Shown: piece by piece, positions 25,434-33,571 of the stretch
Position numbering within the stretch: the first letter of the stretch is position 1
How the letters are laid out: each line of letters opens with the position of its first letter
Source of the DNA: an uncultured Oscillospiraceae bacterium
GTDB lineage: Bacteria > Bacillota > Clostridia > Oscillospirales > Ruminococcaceae
Reading direction: 5' to 3'
DNA length: 41,801 nt
Assembly (NCBI GenBank): GCA_949291395.1
Contig: CASEVW010000033.1
Location: 1-41,801, forward strand
Position numbers and translations under genes: made by a program
Notes under the pieces: generated by a model
What the model was told of the DNA's origin: nothing
What the model saw: the letters and a program-made list of their open reading frames with translations, nothing else
The model's database searches: none

Positions 25434-25892
25434 ATGATCACCGATACCCTTGCTCATCTTTCCCGTTACCGTGGACTGCACAAAAACCTGGACACCGCCA
25501 TCGACTGGCTGGCCGCCCATGATGTGACCGCCCTGCCCAACGGGCGCACCGTCATCGACGGGGACGCGGTCTTTGTGAATGTGATGGACGCCGAACTCCG
25601 GGACGCCGAGGAAGCGGCCTTTGAATATCACCGCCGCTACGCCGATCTGCAGATCGACCTCACCGGGGCCGAGCGCTGGGACTGGGCCGCCGAGGGCAGC
25701 CCTCTGGTGGCCAATGCCCCCTATGATGCCGCCTCCGATGCGGGATTTGTGGCCGGGCCGGAACAGGCTTCCGGCAAGCTGGGAGAAGGACGGTTTGTCC
25801 TCTTCTTCCCCGGGGAACCCCACAAACCCAGCTGTCAGTGCGGGGTCTGCACCCACCTGCGCAAGGCCGTGGTCAAGATCGAGATGGGCTGA
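25434..25892 (+). CDS. YhcH/YjgK/YiaL family protein, probable sialic-acid anomerase (NanQ type)
   Basis: A 152-residue cupin-like DUF386 protein. The conserved metal-site pattern is present: FEYHRRYADLQIDLTGAE in the middle and FFPGEPHKP near the C-terminus, whose His and Glu residues match the family metal ligands. The E. coli member YhcH (NanQ) speeds interconversion of Neu5Ac anomers after release or import. The gene lies between nanA and nanE, with AAAGGAG before the ATG and nanE starting nine bases after its stop. A role in handling the alpha-anomer is inferred from the family and location. A Cys-x-Cys-x-x-Cys stretch (CQCGVC) near residue 138 is notable. Confidence 0.85.
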   Translation: MITDTLAHLSRYRGLHKNLDTAIDWLAAHDVTALPNGRTVIDGDAVFVNVMDAELRDAEEAAFEYHRRYADLQIDLTGAERWDWAAEGSPLVANAPYDAASDAGFVAGPEQASGKLGEGRFVLFFPGEPHKPSCQCGVCTHLRKAVVKIEMG

Positions 25893-25901
25893 AAGGACGC
25901 T

Positions 25902-26606
25902 ATGATGGAAAAAGAACAACTGTTGAAACAGATCGAACACGGGCTGATCGTTTCCTGCCAGGCGCTGGAGCATGAGCCCCTGTACACCCCCGAAGGTGGC
26001 ATCATGCCCCTGATGGCCAAGGCTGCCGCCATGAGCGGGGCGGTGGGCATCCGCGCCAACACGGTGCGGGACATCACCCAGATCAAGGCGGTGGTGGACC
26101 TGCCGGTCATCGGCATCATCAAGAAGGATTACCCCGGCACCCCCATGTACATCACCGTCACCATGGACGAAGTGGACGCCCTGGTGGGCTGCGGGGTGGA
26201 TATTCTGGCGGTGCAGGGCACCAGCGCCCTGCGCCCGGACGGGTCCACGGCGGCGGATTTCATCCGTGCCGTCAAGGCCAAGTATCCCCACCAGCCGGTG
26301 ATGGCGGACATCGCCACCTTTGAGGAGGCCATGGCCTGCGCCGAAGCCGGGGCCGACTTTGTGGGCACCACCATGCGGGGCTACACCCCCGAGACCCAGG
26401 GCATCAACGACATCGACTTCGAGTTCGTGGCCAAGCTGGCCAAAGAATGCCCCGCCAAGGTCATTGCCGAAGGTCACATCCATTATCCCGAACAGGCCCG
26501 CAAGGCCCTGGAAGCCGGGGCCTTTGCCCTGGTGGTGGGCGGGGCCATCACCCGCCCGGCGGAGATCACCGCCCGGTTCACCGCGGCCATCCGCGACCTG
26601 GGCTGA
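25902..26606 (+). CDS. nanE: N-acylglucosamine-6-phosphate 2-epimerase
   Basis: Converts ManNAc-6-P to GlcNAc-6-P. The 234-residue TIM barrel has family length. It begins with the signature GLIVSCQALEHEPLY, with catalytic Lys in GIIKKDYPGTPMYIT (Lys74/Lys75) and catalytic Glu190 in IAEGHIHYP. The phosphate-binding end VVGGAITRPAEIT is intact. Two adjacent ATG codons (25902 and 25905) are possible; the second has slightly better spacing from AAAGGA. It sits tightly between the anomerase gene and nanK. Confidence 0.95.
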   Translation: MMEKEQLLKQIEHGLIVSCQALEHEPLYTPEGGIMPLMAKAAAMSGAVGIRANTVRDITQIKAVVDLPVIGIIKKDYPGTPMYITVTMDEVDALVGCGVDILAVQGTSALRPDGSTAADFIRAVKAKYPHQPVMADIATFEEAMACAEAGADFVGTTMRGYTPETQGINDIDFEFVAKLAKECPAKVIAEGHIHYPEQARKALEAGAFALVVGGAITRPAEITARFTAAIRDLG

Positions 26607-26618
26607 GAGGAGGCCCCC

Positions 26619-27545
26619 ATGGACAAGGTCTATCTGGGCATCGACATCGGCGGTACGGCGGTCAAACTGGGCCTGGTGAACACCCAGGGCCGGGTCCTGG
26701 CCCGCACCGAGGAGAGCGTCAGTTTTGACGGGTACAAGACCCCCATCCTGGACACCGTGACCAGGGCCGCTGCGGCTTTTGTGGCCGCACAGAGCATCAC
26801 CCCCGCGGGGGTGGGTGTTTCGGCCACCGGTCAGATCGACAGTGTGCAGGGCGTGGTGGCCGGTACCTGCGGCAGCCTGCCGGGCTGGGACGACGCACCC
26901 ATCCGCGCCACCCTGGAAAAGGCTCTGAGCCTGCCGGTGACGGTGGCCAACGACGCCAACTGCATGGTGCTGGGTGAAGTCTGGGCCGGGGCGGCCAAAG
27001 GCTGCACCGATGTCATAGGCATCACCATCGGCACCGGCGTGGGCGGCGGTATCCTTACGGGCGGCCGGTTGCTGGAAGGCGCCCGGGGTCTGGCAGGGGA
27101 GATCGGCCACTACCGCACCCATGTGCGGGACGGCGTGGCCTGTACCTGCGGGGCTGTGGGCTGCTGGGAGCGGTACGCCGCCACCACCGCCCTGGTCCGT
27201 GCCGCCAAAGAGAAGAACCCCGCCTGGGACAACGGCCGGGCCATCTTTGCCGCCGCCGAAGCGGGGGACCCCGCCGTGCGGGAACTGCTGGACGCCTGGA
27301 CCGATGAGATCGCCCAGGGTCTGGCGGGGCTGGTGCACATCTTCAACCCCCAGCGCATCCTGGTGGGCGGCGGTGTGTCCGCCCAGACCGATCTGCTCAT
27401 CCGTCCCTTGGCGGAACGGGTCAGAGAGTCGGTGATGCCTGCCTTCCGGGTCGGACTGGACCTGCGGGCCGCCGACCTGCAGAACGACGCCGGGCTGGTT
27501 GGCGCGGTGTATTATCTGCGGCAGCATAAACCGGAACTGGTATAA
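26619..27545 (+). CDS. nanK: ROK-family N-acetylmannosamine kinase
   Basis: Phosphorylates ManNAc to ManNAc-6-P, the substrate of NanE. The 308-residue product has the ROK kinase features: N-terminal phosphate loop GIDIGGTAVKLG, ANDANC, GTGVGGG and the zinc-binding signature GEIGHYRTH followed by CTCGAVGCWERYA. The catalytic Asp is in NDAN. GAGAGGAGG precedes the ATG by about five bases. It is the last gene of the operon, followed by a terminator. A glucokinase would look similar; the nanE/nanA context makes ManNAc the likely substrate. Confidence 0.9.
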   Translation: MDKVYLGIDIGGTAVKLGLVNTQGRVLARTEESVSFDGYKTPILDTVTRAAAAFVAAQSITPAGVGVSATGQIDSVQGVVAGTCGSLPGWDDAPIRATLEKALSLPVTVANDANCMVLGEVWAGAAKGCTDVIGITIGTGVGGGILTGGRLLEGARGLAGEIGHYRTHVRDGVACTCGAVGCWERYAATTALVRAAKEKNPAWDNGRAIFAAAEAGDPAVRELLDAWTDEIAQGLAGLVHIFNPQRILVGGGVSAQTDLLIRPLAERVRESVMPAFRVGLDLRAADLQNDAGLVGAVYYLRQHKPELV

Positions 27546-27546
27546 G

Positions 27547-27588
27547 AAAACGGCTCCCCTTGAAAAAGGGGAGCTGTTTTTTGTTTGG
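27547..27588 (+). terminator. Terminator of the sialic-acid operon
   Basis: AAAACGGCTCCCCTT and AAGGGGAGCTGTTTT pair across GAAA and are followed by TTGTTT. Confidence 0.88.
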
Positions 27589-27593
27589 TTTTT

Positions 27594-28027
27594 CTTGCTT
27601 CTTGGCAGACGGCAGTCTGCTTGTATGCCTTCCTTTTCGTGCCCGAAAAGGAAGCGAAAAGGGCCCGCCGTTCCGATGCGGCGGCCGCCGGCCGGGGCTG
27701 CGGCCCCGGACCCCAAGATGCGGCCACCTAATGACGGCCTACTCAGGCCCTGGGGGGCCTGAGCAAGGAAGGGATTTGAAATCCTTGCGGGAAAGCTGAT
27801 GCTGTTTCCGTCAAGTAATAGCTGCCGGGAAATGGTATTAAAACAATACCTTGTTCACCGGGCCCCAGCCCGGTGAATAGGCCGTCGTAAGGTGGCCGCA
27901 CACCCCGGGTCCAGGGCCGCAGCCCTGGTCGGCGTCCACCGCATCGAAACGGTGGCGGTTTTTCGGTTCCTTTTTGACGACAAAAAGGAACAACTCAACG
28001 GCAAGATGCCGTCTGCCAAGAAGCAAG
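27594..28027. mobile_element. 434-bp near-palindromic element R2 with 21-bp terminal inverted repeats (MITE-like)
   Basis: The ends 27594-27614 and 28007-28027 are perfect 21-bp inverted repeats, beginning CTTGCTTCTTGGCAGACG at the left. The two arms, each about 170-190 bp, are imperfect inverted copies of each other, for example GCGGCCACC..GACGGCCTA near 27720 against its complement near 27880. Each arm also carries its own hairpins: CCTTTTCG..CGAAAAGG, AGGCCC..GGGCCT, CACCGGG..CCCGGTG and TTCCTTTTTG..CAAAAAGGAA. The centre (about 27765-27850) includes GGTATT..AATACC. There is no credible reading frame, so it resembles a non-autonomous transposable element or a structured RNA. 57 bp are shared exactly with the element at 6064-6211. 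Confidence 0.72.
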
Positions 28028-28037
28028 GTGTGTGCCA

Positions 28038-29168
28038 TCACACAAACAAGCTAACTGCCAGCAGCAACACCAGCAGCCCCACATTGCAGACGGTAAACCA
28101 GAAGAAATACCGGGGGCGTTTGTCCGGGTACTGTTTGGCCACCAGCTTGTAGGAGATCAGGCTGGCCATGGAGGCGATGAGGGTGCCCAGGCCGCCCAGG
28201 TTGCAGCCCACAATGAGCTGGGGCCAGGCACTGCTGTATCCCGAAAGGAGCAGCGCCGCGGGCACGTTGCTGATGACCTGGCTGGCCAGCACGGCCACCG
28301 CCACCTCGTGCCCGGCCAGAATCCCGGACAGGAAATTCTGGAAGCTCTCGATACGGCCCATGTTGCCGATGAATACAAAGAAAGCGATGAAGGTGCCCAG
28401 CAGGGAATAGTCGATCTTCGCCAGCAGGGGACGGTCAAACAGCACCAGCACCACCGCCGTCAGCGCCGCCACACCCAGGGGCGGCAGAAGCTTGGCGATG
28501 CAGCCCAGGCAGAGCAGGCCGCCCAGGGCGAACAGGGCCATCCGGCGCTTGTCGCCCAGCTGGATACGGGGCAGGTCGGTGTGGACCGCCGCGCTGCGGG
28601 GCAACACACACAGCACTGCGATGCACACCCCGGACAGGGCCACATAGGGCAGCATCAGAGCGCAGAATTCACCGAACCCCATCCCCGACCGGTTGTACAG
28701 ATACAGGTTCTGGGGGTTGCCCATGGGGGTGAGCATGCTGCCCAGGTTGGCGGCGGCGGTCTGCAGCACCACGGTGGGGATCACCAGCCGGTCCTGCCCG
28801 GCCATGCGCAGCACCGTCAGGGCGAAGGGCACAAAGGTAATGAGGGAAACGTCGTTGGTGATGAGCATGCTGAAAAAGAAGGGGAGAGCCACCAGCGCCA
28901 GCACCATCCGCCGCGTGGTGGCGGTGCGGCGCAGCAGAGCCGCGCCCAAAGCGTCGAACAGCCCCAGCATCTGCAGGCCCTTGGTCACCGCCATCAGGCT
29001 GAAGAGCAGGGCCAGGGTGTCCCAGTCGATATAGCCCGCATATTCCGCATCCGGGGGTACCGCAATGGCCGAAAGCAGCGCCAGCACCACCGCAACGGTA
29101 AGCACCACTTCCCCCTTGATAAAGGCTTTGACCCGCTGGGCCAGGGATTGCTCGTTTTCTGTTTTCAC
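28038..29168 (-). CDS. ArsB/NhaD (ion transporter superfamily) membrane permease
   Basis: A 376-residue protein with about ten membrane segments. The pattern WDTLALLFSLMAVTKGLQMLGLFD, the pore segment LITNDVSLITFVPFALTVL, TPMGNPQNLYLY and the second pore segment QVISNVPAALLLSGYSS fit the ArsB/NhaD/SLC13 superfamily, whose members move arsenite, Na+/H+ or organic acids. Substrate is undetermined. The GTG at 29168 is chosen because GGAGCGG lies about nine bases upstream. An in-frame ATG at 29210 would leave a leader of only a few bases from the promoter at 29228-29256. Its stop lies 11 bp from element R2, which may supply its 3' hairpin. Confidence 0.82.
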   Translation of the reverse strand: MKTENEQSLAQRVKAFIKGEVVLTVAVVLALLSAIAVPPDAEYAGYIDWDTLALLFSLMAVTKGLQMLGLFDALGAALLRRTATTRRMVLALVALPFFFSMLITNDVSLITFVPFALTVLRMAGQDRLVIPTVVLQTAAANLGSMLTPMGNPQNLYLYNRSGMGFGEFCALMLPYVALSGVCIAVLCVLPRSAAVHTDLPRIQLGDKRRMALFALGGLLCLGCIAKLLPPLGVAALTAVVLVLFDRPLLAKIDYSLLGTFIAFFVFIGNMGRIESFQNFLSGILAGHEVAVAVLASQVISNVPAALLLSGYSSAWPQLIVGCNLGGLGTLIASMASLISYKLVAKQYPDKRPRYFFWFTVCNVGLLVLLLAVSLFV

Positions 29169-29227
29169 CAAAACATCCGCTCCATTTTTGTACAGAATCA
29201 CGCCGGGCATCCCGGCGCGCGTTCCTT

Positions 29228-29256
29228 ATTATACCGCCCGTCACCCCGGGATGCAA
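29228..29256 (-). promoter_or_regulatory. Promoter of the ArsB/NhaD-type gene
   Basis: On the minus strand TTGCAT, a 17-bp spacer and TATAAT. Confidence 0.68.
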
Positions 29257-29306
29257 CCGCTGCGGACAGGTTTTTTGGGCGGCTGCACGGAATTTTTGGG
29301 CATAAC

Positions 29307-29340
29307 AAAAGCCGGGCGGCCCCTGCGGGGCCGCCCGGCG
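29307..29340 (-). terminator. Terminator of the CNNM/CorC gene
   Basis: GCCGGGCGGCCC and GGGCCGCCCGGC form a very stable hairpin. On the minus strand it is followed by TTTTG. Confidence 0.82.
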
Positions 29341-29371
29341 GTATGGTTGATGCACAAAGACAGGTCAGGGC

Positions 29372-30631
29372 TTATTCCTGGGGAACGGCTTCGGGTTCCA
29401 GCAGGGTCAGGCGCACTTCCTGCACCCGGCGGTGGGTGGTACGGGTGACGATGCCCTCGTACTTGCCCCAGCGGAAATGGTCGCCCACCTTGGGCAGGCC
29501 GCCCAGTTTTTCCTGCACAAGGCCGCTGATGGACACAGCCTTGCCCTTATCGCGGATGGACAGTTCCTCCGCCACGTCATCCACACCGGCGTCACCGGCG
29601 ATGAGCCAGCTGCCGTTGCTCTGGGGGCGGACTTCCTCCACCACGTCATCGTGTTCGTCCCAGATCTCGCCCACCAGCTCTTCCAGGATGTCCTCCAGGG
29701 TGACGATACCGGCGGTTCCGCCGTATTCGTCCACCACGATGGCCATGTGGTGCTTGCTCTCACGCATGGTGCGCATCAGTTCGGAGATACGGCTGCCGGA
29801 AGTGGTGTACAAAGCGGGGGCAATGAGTTTTTCCAGCTCCGCGTCGCCCCGGCGGGCGGCCACGAAGTAATCTTTCTCGTGTACCACGCCGATGATGTTG
29901 TCGATGTTCTCATGGTACACCGGCAGGCGGGAATAGCCGCTTTCGGCAAACAGGTCGGCCACCTCGTCCAGGTCGGCGTCGTCGGCCACAGCCACCACGT
30001 CCACCCGGGGGATCAGTACGTCTTCCACTTCCACATCATCAAAGCTGATGGCACTGCGGATCAGTTCGCTTTCCCGGTCGGTGATCTCGCCGTCCTTTTC
30101 GGCTTCGCTCACCATGGTCACCAGTTCGCCTTCGGTCACGGTGTCCCGCTCGTCCGAATGGAACCGCCGCGCCAGAAAGTCCTTCCACTTGCCGAAGATG
30201 AAGTTCAGCGGGGTGAACAGGGTGACCAGCGCATTCAGGATGGGGGAGAAAGCCACCGCCAGGGTCTCGGGCATTTCCTTGGCAAGACCCTTGGGGGTGA
30301 TCTCGCCGAAGATCAGCACAATGACGGTCAGCGCCACCGTGGAGGCGGTGGGGCCGTACACCGGGCCCAACAGGCTGGAGAAGAACACCGTGCCCAGGGA
30401 CGCCGCCGCAATGTTCACGATGTTGTTGCCGATGAGGATGGTGCTCAGCAGCCGGTCGAACTTTTCAGCCAGGTTCAGGGCCTTGCCGGCGGGTTTGTCG
30501 CCCGCTTCGGCCCGGGAACGCAGCCGGATCAGGTTCAGCGATGAGAAGGCGGTCTCGGATGCGGAGAAAAACGCCGACATCGCCACCAATGCCACGATCA
30601 GGATGATGGTGATAATACTGTCCTCTTCCAT
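29372..30631 (-). CDS. CNNM/CorC-HlyC family transporter-associated protein with CBS pair
   Basis: A 419-residue membrane protein. The CNNM (DUF21) domain (about 1-190) has four hydrophobic segments with FFSASETAFSSLN and GEITPKGLAKE. A CBS pair (about 205-330) follows, including VPR-type IPRVDVVAV, SRLPVYHENIDNIIGVVHEKD and MAIVVDEYGGTAGIVTLEDILEELVGEI. The C-terminal CorC_HlyC domain (about 340-415) contains VSGLV-like SISGLVQEKLG. Such proteins take part in Mg2+ or Co2+ homeostasis. The start is taken at the ATG at 30631; the ribosome site is weak, and a longer frame upstream reads through the leader. It has its own promoter and terminator. Confidence 0.9.
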   Translation of the reverse strand: MEEDSIITIILIVALVAMSAFFSASETAFSSLNLIRLRSRAEAGDKPAGKALNLAEKFDRLLSTILIGNNIVNIAAASLGTVFFSSLLGPVYGPTASTVALTVIVLIFGEITPKGLAKEMPETLAVAFSPILNALVTLFTPLNFIFGKWKDFLARRFHSDERDTVTEGELVTMVSEAEKDGEITDRESELIRSAISFDDVEVEDVLIPRVDVVAVADDADLDEVADLFAESGYSRLPVYHENIDNIIGVVHEKDYFVAARRGDAELEKLIAPALYTTSGSRISELMRTMRESKHHMAIVVDEYGGTAGIVTLEDILEELVGEIWDEHDDVVEEVRPQSNGSWLIAGDAGVDDVAEELSIRDKGKAVSISGLVQEKLGGLPKVGDHFRWGKYEGIVTRTTHRRVQEVRLTLLEPEAVPQE

Positions 30632-30696
30632 GGGGGGAACGATCAACTCTACTTTCTGTATTGCATTTTTTGCCGGGCCTGCAAACGGTTGCACGC

Positions 30697-30741
30697 AGCC
30701 AGCATACTGGCTATTTTACCATATCCCCGGCGCAAACGCAA
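30697..30741 (-). promoter_or_regulatory. Promoter of the CNNM/CorC gene with an inverted repeat at the start site
   Basis: On the minus strand TTGCGT, a 17-bp spacer and TAAAAT preceded by TGG. AGCCAG and CTGGCT (30697-30712) flank four bases immediately downstream of the -10, a possible operator or 5' mRNA hairpin. Confidence 0.6.
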
Positions 30742-30798
30742 TTGCTTTGCAGCGCCCCACCGGGATTTTACGCCGGTTTTACCCGGAATATCCCCGGG

Positions 30799-30840
30799 AA
30801 AAAACAAGGCCGCCCCCGCATAAGGGGACGGCTTCCTGTT
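30799..30840 (-). terminator. Terminator of the glycosyltransferase gene
   Basis: On the minus strand AAGCCGTCCCC pairs with GGGGGCGGCCTT across TTATGC and is followed by GTTTTTT. Confidence 0.8.
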
Positions 30841-30854
30841 TGTAAACGGAAAAG

Positions 30855-31730
30855 TCAGCTTTCGGCAATGCCGAAGAAATACCGGTTCAGACGGTACTTG
30901 TTGGCCTCGTACAGCCCCAGGTCCCGGTACAGGTCCTTATAATAGGTGAGCAGTTCCCAACGGGTGGTCAGCACCTTCACCGGGTTCAGGTTGTGTACCA
31001 GGCTTTCGGGGTTCTGCACATAGTTGTAGATGGGGGTGGACAGGGCATAAAACCGCTCGGCATACCGGATGAAGCTGAGGTTGAAATAAAAGTCCTCGCT
31101 GTAATCCAGTTCCTCGCTGCAGGCGATGTCGCTATGCTCCCGCACGATGTCCGCCCGGTAGAGCTTGTTCCACATCACCCCGTAGTAGAAGCTGGCGGGC
31201 TCCTGCATCAGGCCGTAGGCAAACTGGGCCTTGCCCATGTAGCCTTCCATGAGAAAGCCGAAGGTCTGCACCCGGGTAAAGGGGTCGAACCCGGGGTCCA
31301 CCTCCTCCGGCATGCGGGGGGCGCGCTGGGCCTGCCGTTCTTTGGGGGGCTCCACCCGGTTGTAGTGGGCAATGACCATGTCGGCGGCGTTTTCCTCCGC
31401 CTTTTGCACCAGCATTTCGGTGGCGTAGGGCTGCAGGGTGTCGTCGGCATCCACAAACTGCAGGTACTTGCCTTTGGCGGCCCGCATACCCAGGTTGCGG
31501 GTGGCGGATACCCCGCTGTTGGCCTTGTCGATGAGGGTGATGCGGCTGTCCACCTTGGCGTACATGGCGCAGATCGGCCCGCTCACGTCGCTGCTGCCGT
31601 CGTTGAGCAGCAGAATCTCCAGATTCCGGTAGGTCTGGCGGCGGATACTCTCCACACAGCGGGCAATATGCTTTTTGGCGTTGTAGATGGGTACGATGAC
31701 ACTGACAAGCGGCTGTTCGGCGGCGGACAT
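30855..31730 (-). CDS. Family 2 glycosyltransferase
   Basis: A 291-residue GT-A-fold transferase without membrane segments. The N-terminal domain has VSVIVPIYNAKKHIARCVESI, the Asp-containing NDGSSD, NSGVSATRNLGMRAAKGKYLQFVDADDTL with the metal-binding DAD, and later the conserved WNKLYRADI and EELDYSEDFYFN segment with the probable catalytic acidic residues. It would transfer a sugar from a nucleotide donor to a surface polysaccharide or lipid. No other polysaccharide genes are adjacent, so donor and acceptor are unknown. GAGAGGGGAG precedes the ATG. It is monocistronic and divergent from the M32 peptidase gene. Confidence 0.9.
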   Translation of the reverse strand: MSAAEQPLVSVIVPIYNAKKHIARCVESIRRQTYRNLEILLLNDGSSDVSGPICAMYAKVDSRITLIDKANSGVSATRNLGMRAAKGKYLQFVDADDTLQPYATEMLVQKAEENAADMVIAHYNRVEPPKERQAQRAPRMPEEVDPGFDPFTRVQTFGFLMEGYMGKAQFAYGLMQEPASFYYGVMWNKLYRADIVREHSDIACSEELDYSEDFYFNLSFIRYAERFYALSTPIYNYVQNPESLVHNLNPVKVLTTRWELLTYYKDLYRDLGLYEANKYRLNRYFFGIAES

Positions 31731-31763
31731 GGGAACTCCCCTCTCTATATATAAAGTATACGT

Positions 31764-31792
31764 TTACCATACCACAAAATGCGCCGGGGCAC
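31764..31792 (-). promoter_or_regulatory. Promoter of the glycosyltransferase gene
   Basis: On the minus strand TTGTGC, a 17-bp spacer and TATGGT preceded by TGG. Confidence 0.5.
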
Positions 31793-31794
31793 AA

Positions 31795-31823
31795 TGGCGC
31801 ACCGGAAGGCGGCGTGGTATAAT
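31795..31823 (+). promoter_or_regulatory. Promoter of the M32 peptidase gene
   Basis: A perfect TATAAT (31818-31823) preceded by TGG, with a weak -35 (TGGCGC) at 17 bp. The extended -10 probably compensates. Confidence 0.6.
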
Positions 31824-31855
31824 GACCATAGAATTTTATGCAGGAGGGACCCCCT

Positions 31856-33358
31856 ATGCCCGAACAGTTCACCGAAAAACTCCGCGCCCTGGAAGATAAA
31901 CTCTACGCCTGCCAGTATGCCCAGGCCGTGATGAGCTATGACGAAGCCACCGCCGCCCCCGCCCGCAGCGAGGACGGCCGTGCCCGGGCCGCCGAGATGC
32001 TCAGCCGCATCTCCTTTGACGCGCTGGTCAACCCCGAGACCGAAGCCCTGCTGAAAGAGGCGGAAGCTGCCGATCTGGACGAGCTCACCGCCGCCGAAGT
32101 GCGGGAACTGCGCCGCCGCTACGACGAGATCGCCCGCATCCCGGCGGATGAATACGCCGCCTTTACCGGCCTGGTGCAGCAGGCAGTGCCCGCCTGGGGC
32201 CGGGCCAAGCGCTCCGACGATTTCGACGCCTTTGCCCCTTATCTGGAAAAGATCGTGGACGCCCGCCGCCGTCAGGCCGGGTACTTTGCCCCGGACAAGG
32301 ACCCCTACGAAGCCTGGCTGGACCGGTACGAACTGGGGCTGACCATCGCCCAGTGCGATACCTTCTTCGCGGCTCTGCGGGCAGAGATTCTGCCCCTTTT
32401 GAAAGAGATCCAGCAGCGGGGTAAGCCGGTTCGCACCGATTTCCTGGACCGGGACTGGCCCCTGGAAGGCCAGCGGGAACTGGCCCGGCGGATCATGGAC
32501 CTGTGGGGGCTGGACCCCGACCACTGCGTGCTGGCCGAGAGCGAACACCCCTTCACCGAAGGGTTCTGGCACGGGGATGTGCGTATCACCACCCATTATA
32601 TGCAGCGGGATGTGCTGAGCAGCCTGTACAGCGTGGCCCACGAGGGCGGCCACGCCCTGTATGAACTGCATGTGGACCCGGCCTGTGACTTCACTGTGCT
32701 GGCGGGCGGGGCCACCATGGGCCTGCACGAAAGCCAGAGCCGCCTGTTTGAGAACATGGTGGGCCGCTCCCGGGCCTTCATCCACTGCCTGTGGCCCATC
32801 CTGCGGGAGATTTTCCCCGCCCAGACCGCCGACTTCACCGAAGAAGAACTCTACCGTGCCGCCAACCGGGCGGAACCGGGGCTTATCCGCACCGAGGCCG
32901 ACGAGCTGACCTATGCCCTGCACATCATGGTGCGGTACGAGCTGGAAAAAGCCCTGCTCCAGGGCACCCTGGCCGTGAAGGACCTGCCCGAAGCCTGGAA
33001 CGCCAAATATAAGGAATATCTGGGCCTGGATGTGCCGGACAACGCCCGCGGCGTTTTGCAGGACATCCACTGGGCCGGGGGCGATATGGGCTACTTCCCC
33101 AGTTACGCCCTGGGCAGCGCCTACGCCGCCCAGGCCTGGGACGACATCACCGCCAAACTGGGAGATGGTGTGCTGGAAGCCCACATGGAAAAAGGCGACC
33201 TGGCCCCGCTGAAGGATGCCCTGTGCGCCCGGCTGTGGCGCTACGGCAACAGCCGGGAACCGGCGGAACTGGTGCGCAGCCTGTGCGGCGGGGAATTTGA
33301 TGCAAAGCATTACACCGCCTACCTGAGCCGCAAGTACACCGACCTGTACGGCCTGTGA
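31856..33358 (+). CDS. M32-family metallocarboxypeptidase
   Basis: A 500-residue cytoplasmic zinc carboxypeptidase of the thermostable carboxypeptidase 1 (Taq) type. All family motifs appear in order: HPF (SEHPFTE), DVRITT, the zinc site HEGGH at residues 262-266, HESQSRLFEN, IRTEADELTY and GVLQDIHWAGGDMGYFPSY. Length matches the family (about 500). AGGAGGG lies eight bases before the ATG at 31856. It removes C-terminal residues from peptides, probably in peptide turnover. It is monocistronic, with its own promoter, and not part of the arg operon downstream. Confidence 0.95.
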   Translation: MPEQFTEKLRALEDKLYACQYAQAVMSYDEATAAPARSEDGRARAAEMLSRISFDALVNPETEALLKEAEAADLDELTAAEVRELRRRYDEIARIPADEYAAFTGLVQQAVPAWGRAKRSDDFDAFAPYLEKIVDARRRQAGYFAPDKDPYEAWLDRYELGLTIAQCDTFFAALRAEILPLLKEIQQRGKPVRTDFLDRDWPLEGQRELARRIMDLWGLDPDHCVLAESEHPFTEGFWHGDVRITTHYMQRDVLSSLYSVAHEGGHALYELHVDPACDFTVLAGGATMGLHESQSRLFENMVGRSRAFIHCLWPILREIFPAQTADFTEEELYRAANRAEPGLIRTEADELTYALHIMVRYELEKALLQGTLAVKDLPEAWNAKYKEYLGLDVPDNARGVLQDIHWAGGDMGYFPSYALGSAYAAQAWDDITAKLGDGVLEAHMEKGDLAPLKDALCARLWRYGNSREPAELVRSLCGGEFDAKHYTAYLSRKYTDLYGL

Positions 33359-33369
33359 GCATGATATAA

Positions 33370-33383
33370 TGTATAAAAATTCA
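33370..33383. promoter_or_regulatory. Weaker ARG-box-like site upstream of argG
   Basis: TGTATAAAAATTCA differs from the ARG-box consensus TGAATWWWWATTCA at one position. It lies about 110 bp upstream of the argG -35 and could act with the downstream box in ArgR looping. Confidence 0.4.
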
Positions 33384-33478
33384 TTAAATCGCGGTACAAA
33401 TGCAAATAAGCCGCAATTATATGGAAATTTATACAAAATTTTGGGCGCAAGTGGGGTCTGTTTGTAGGAAATTCCGCC

Positions 33479-33506
33479 TTGATTTTGGCAAAATGGCGTG
33501 TATAAT
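33479..33506 (+). promoter_or_regulatory. Promoter of the arginine operon
   Basis: TTGATT (33479-33484), a 16-bp spacer and a perfect TATAAT (33501-33506). The predicted start is near 33513. Confidence 0.72.
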
Positions 33507-33519
33507 AAGAAACATCAGA

Positions 33520-33533
33520 TGAATAAATATTCA
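33520..33533. promoter_or_regulatory. ArgR operator (ARG box) of the arginine operon
   Basis: TGAATAAATATTCA is a perfect match to the ArgR/AhrC box TGAATWWWWATTCA. It lies just downstream of the predicted start, where arginine-bound ArgR would block transcription. No argR gene lies in the window. Confidence 0.82.
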
Positions 33534-33571
33534 GCCACGCGCTGTGAAGCAAAGAGAAAGGGTGCTCTACC

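Noticed and set aside
25386..27716. 776-codon minus-strand frame opposite the nan genes
   Set aside because: It crosses three genes with clear catalytic motifs and continues into the inverted-repeat element.
28032..29870. 612-codon plus-strand frame opposite the ArsB-type and CNNM genes
   Set aside because: Antisense shadow running through a terminator and two convergent-strand genes with strong motifs.
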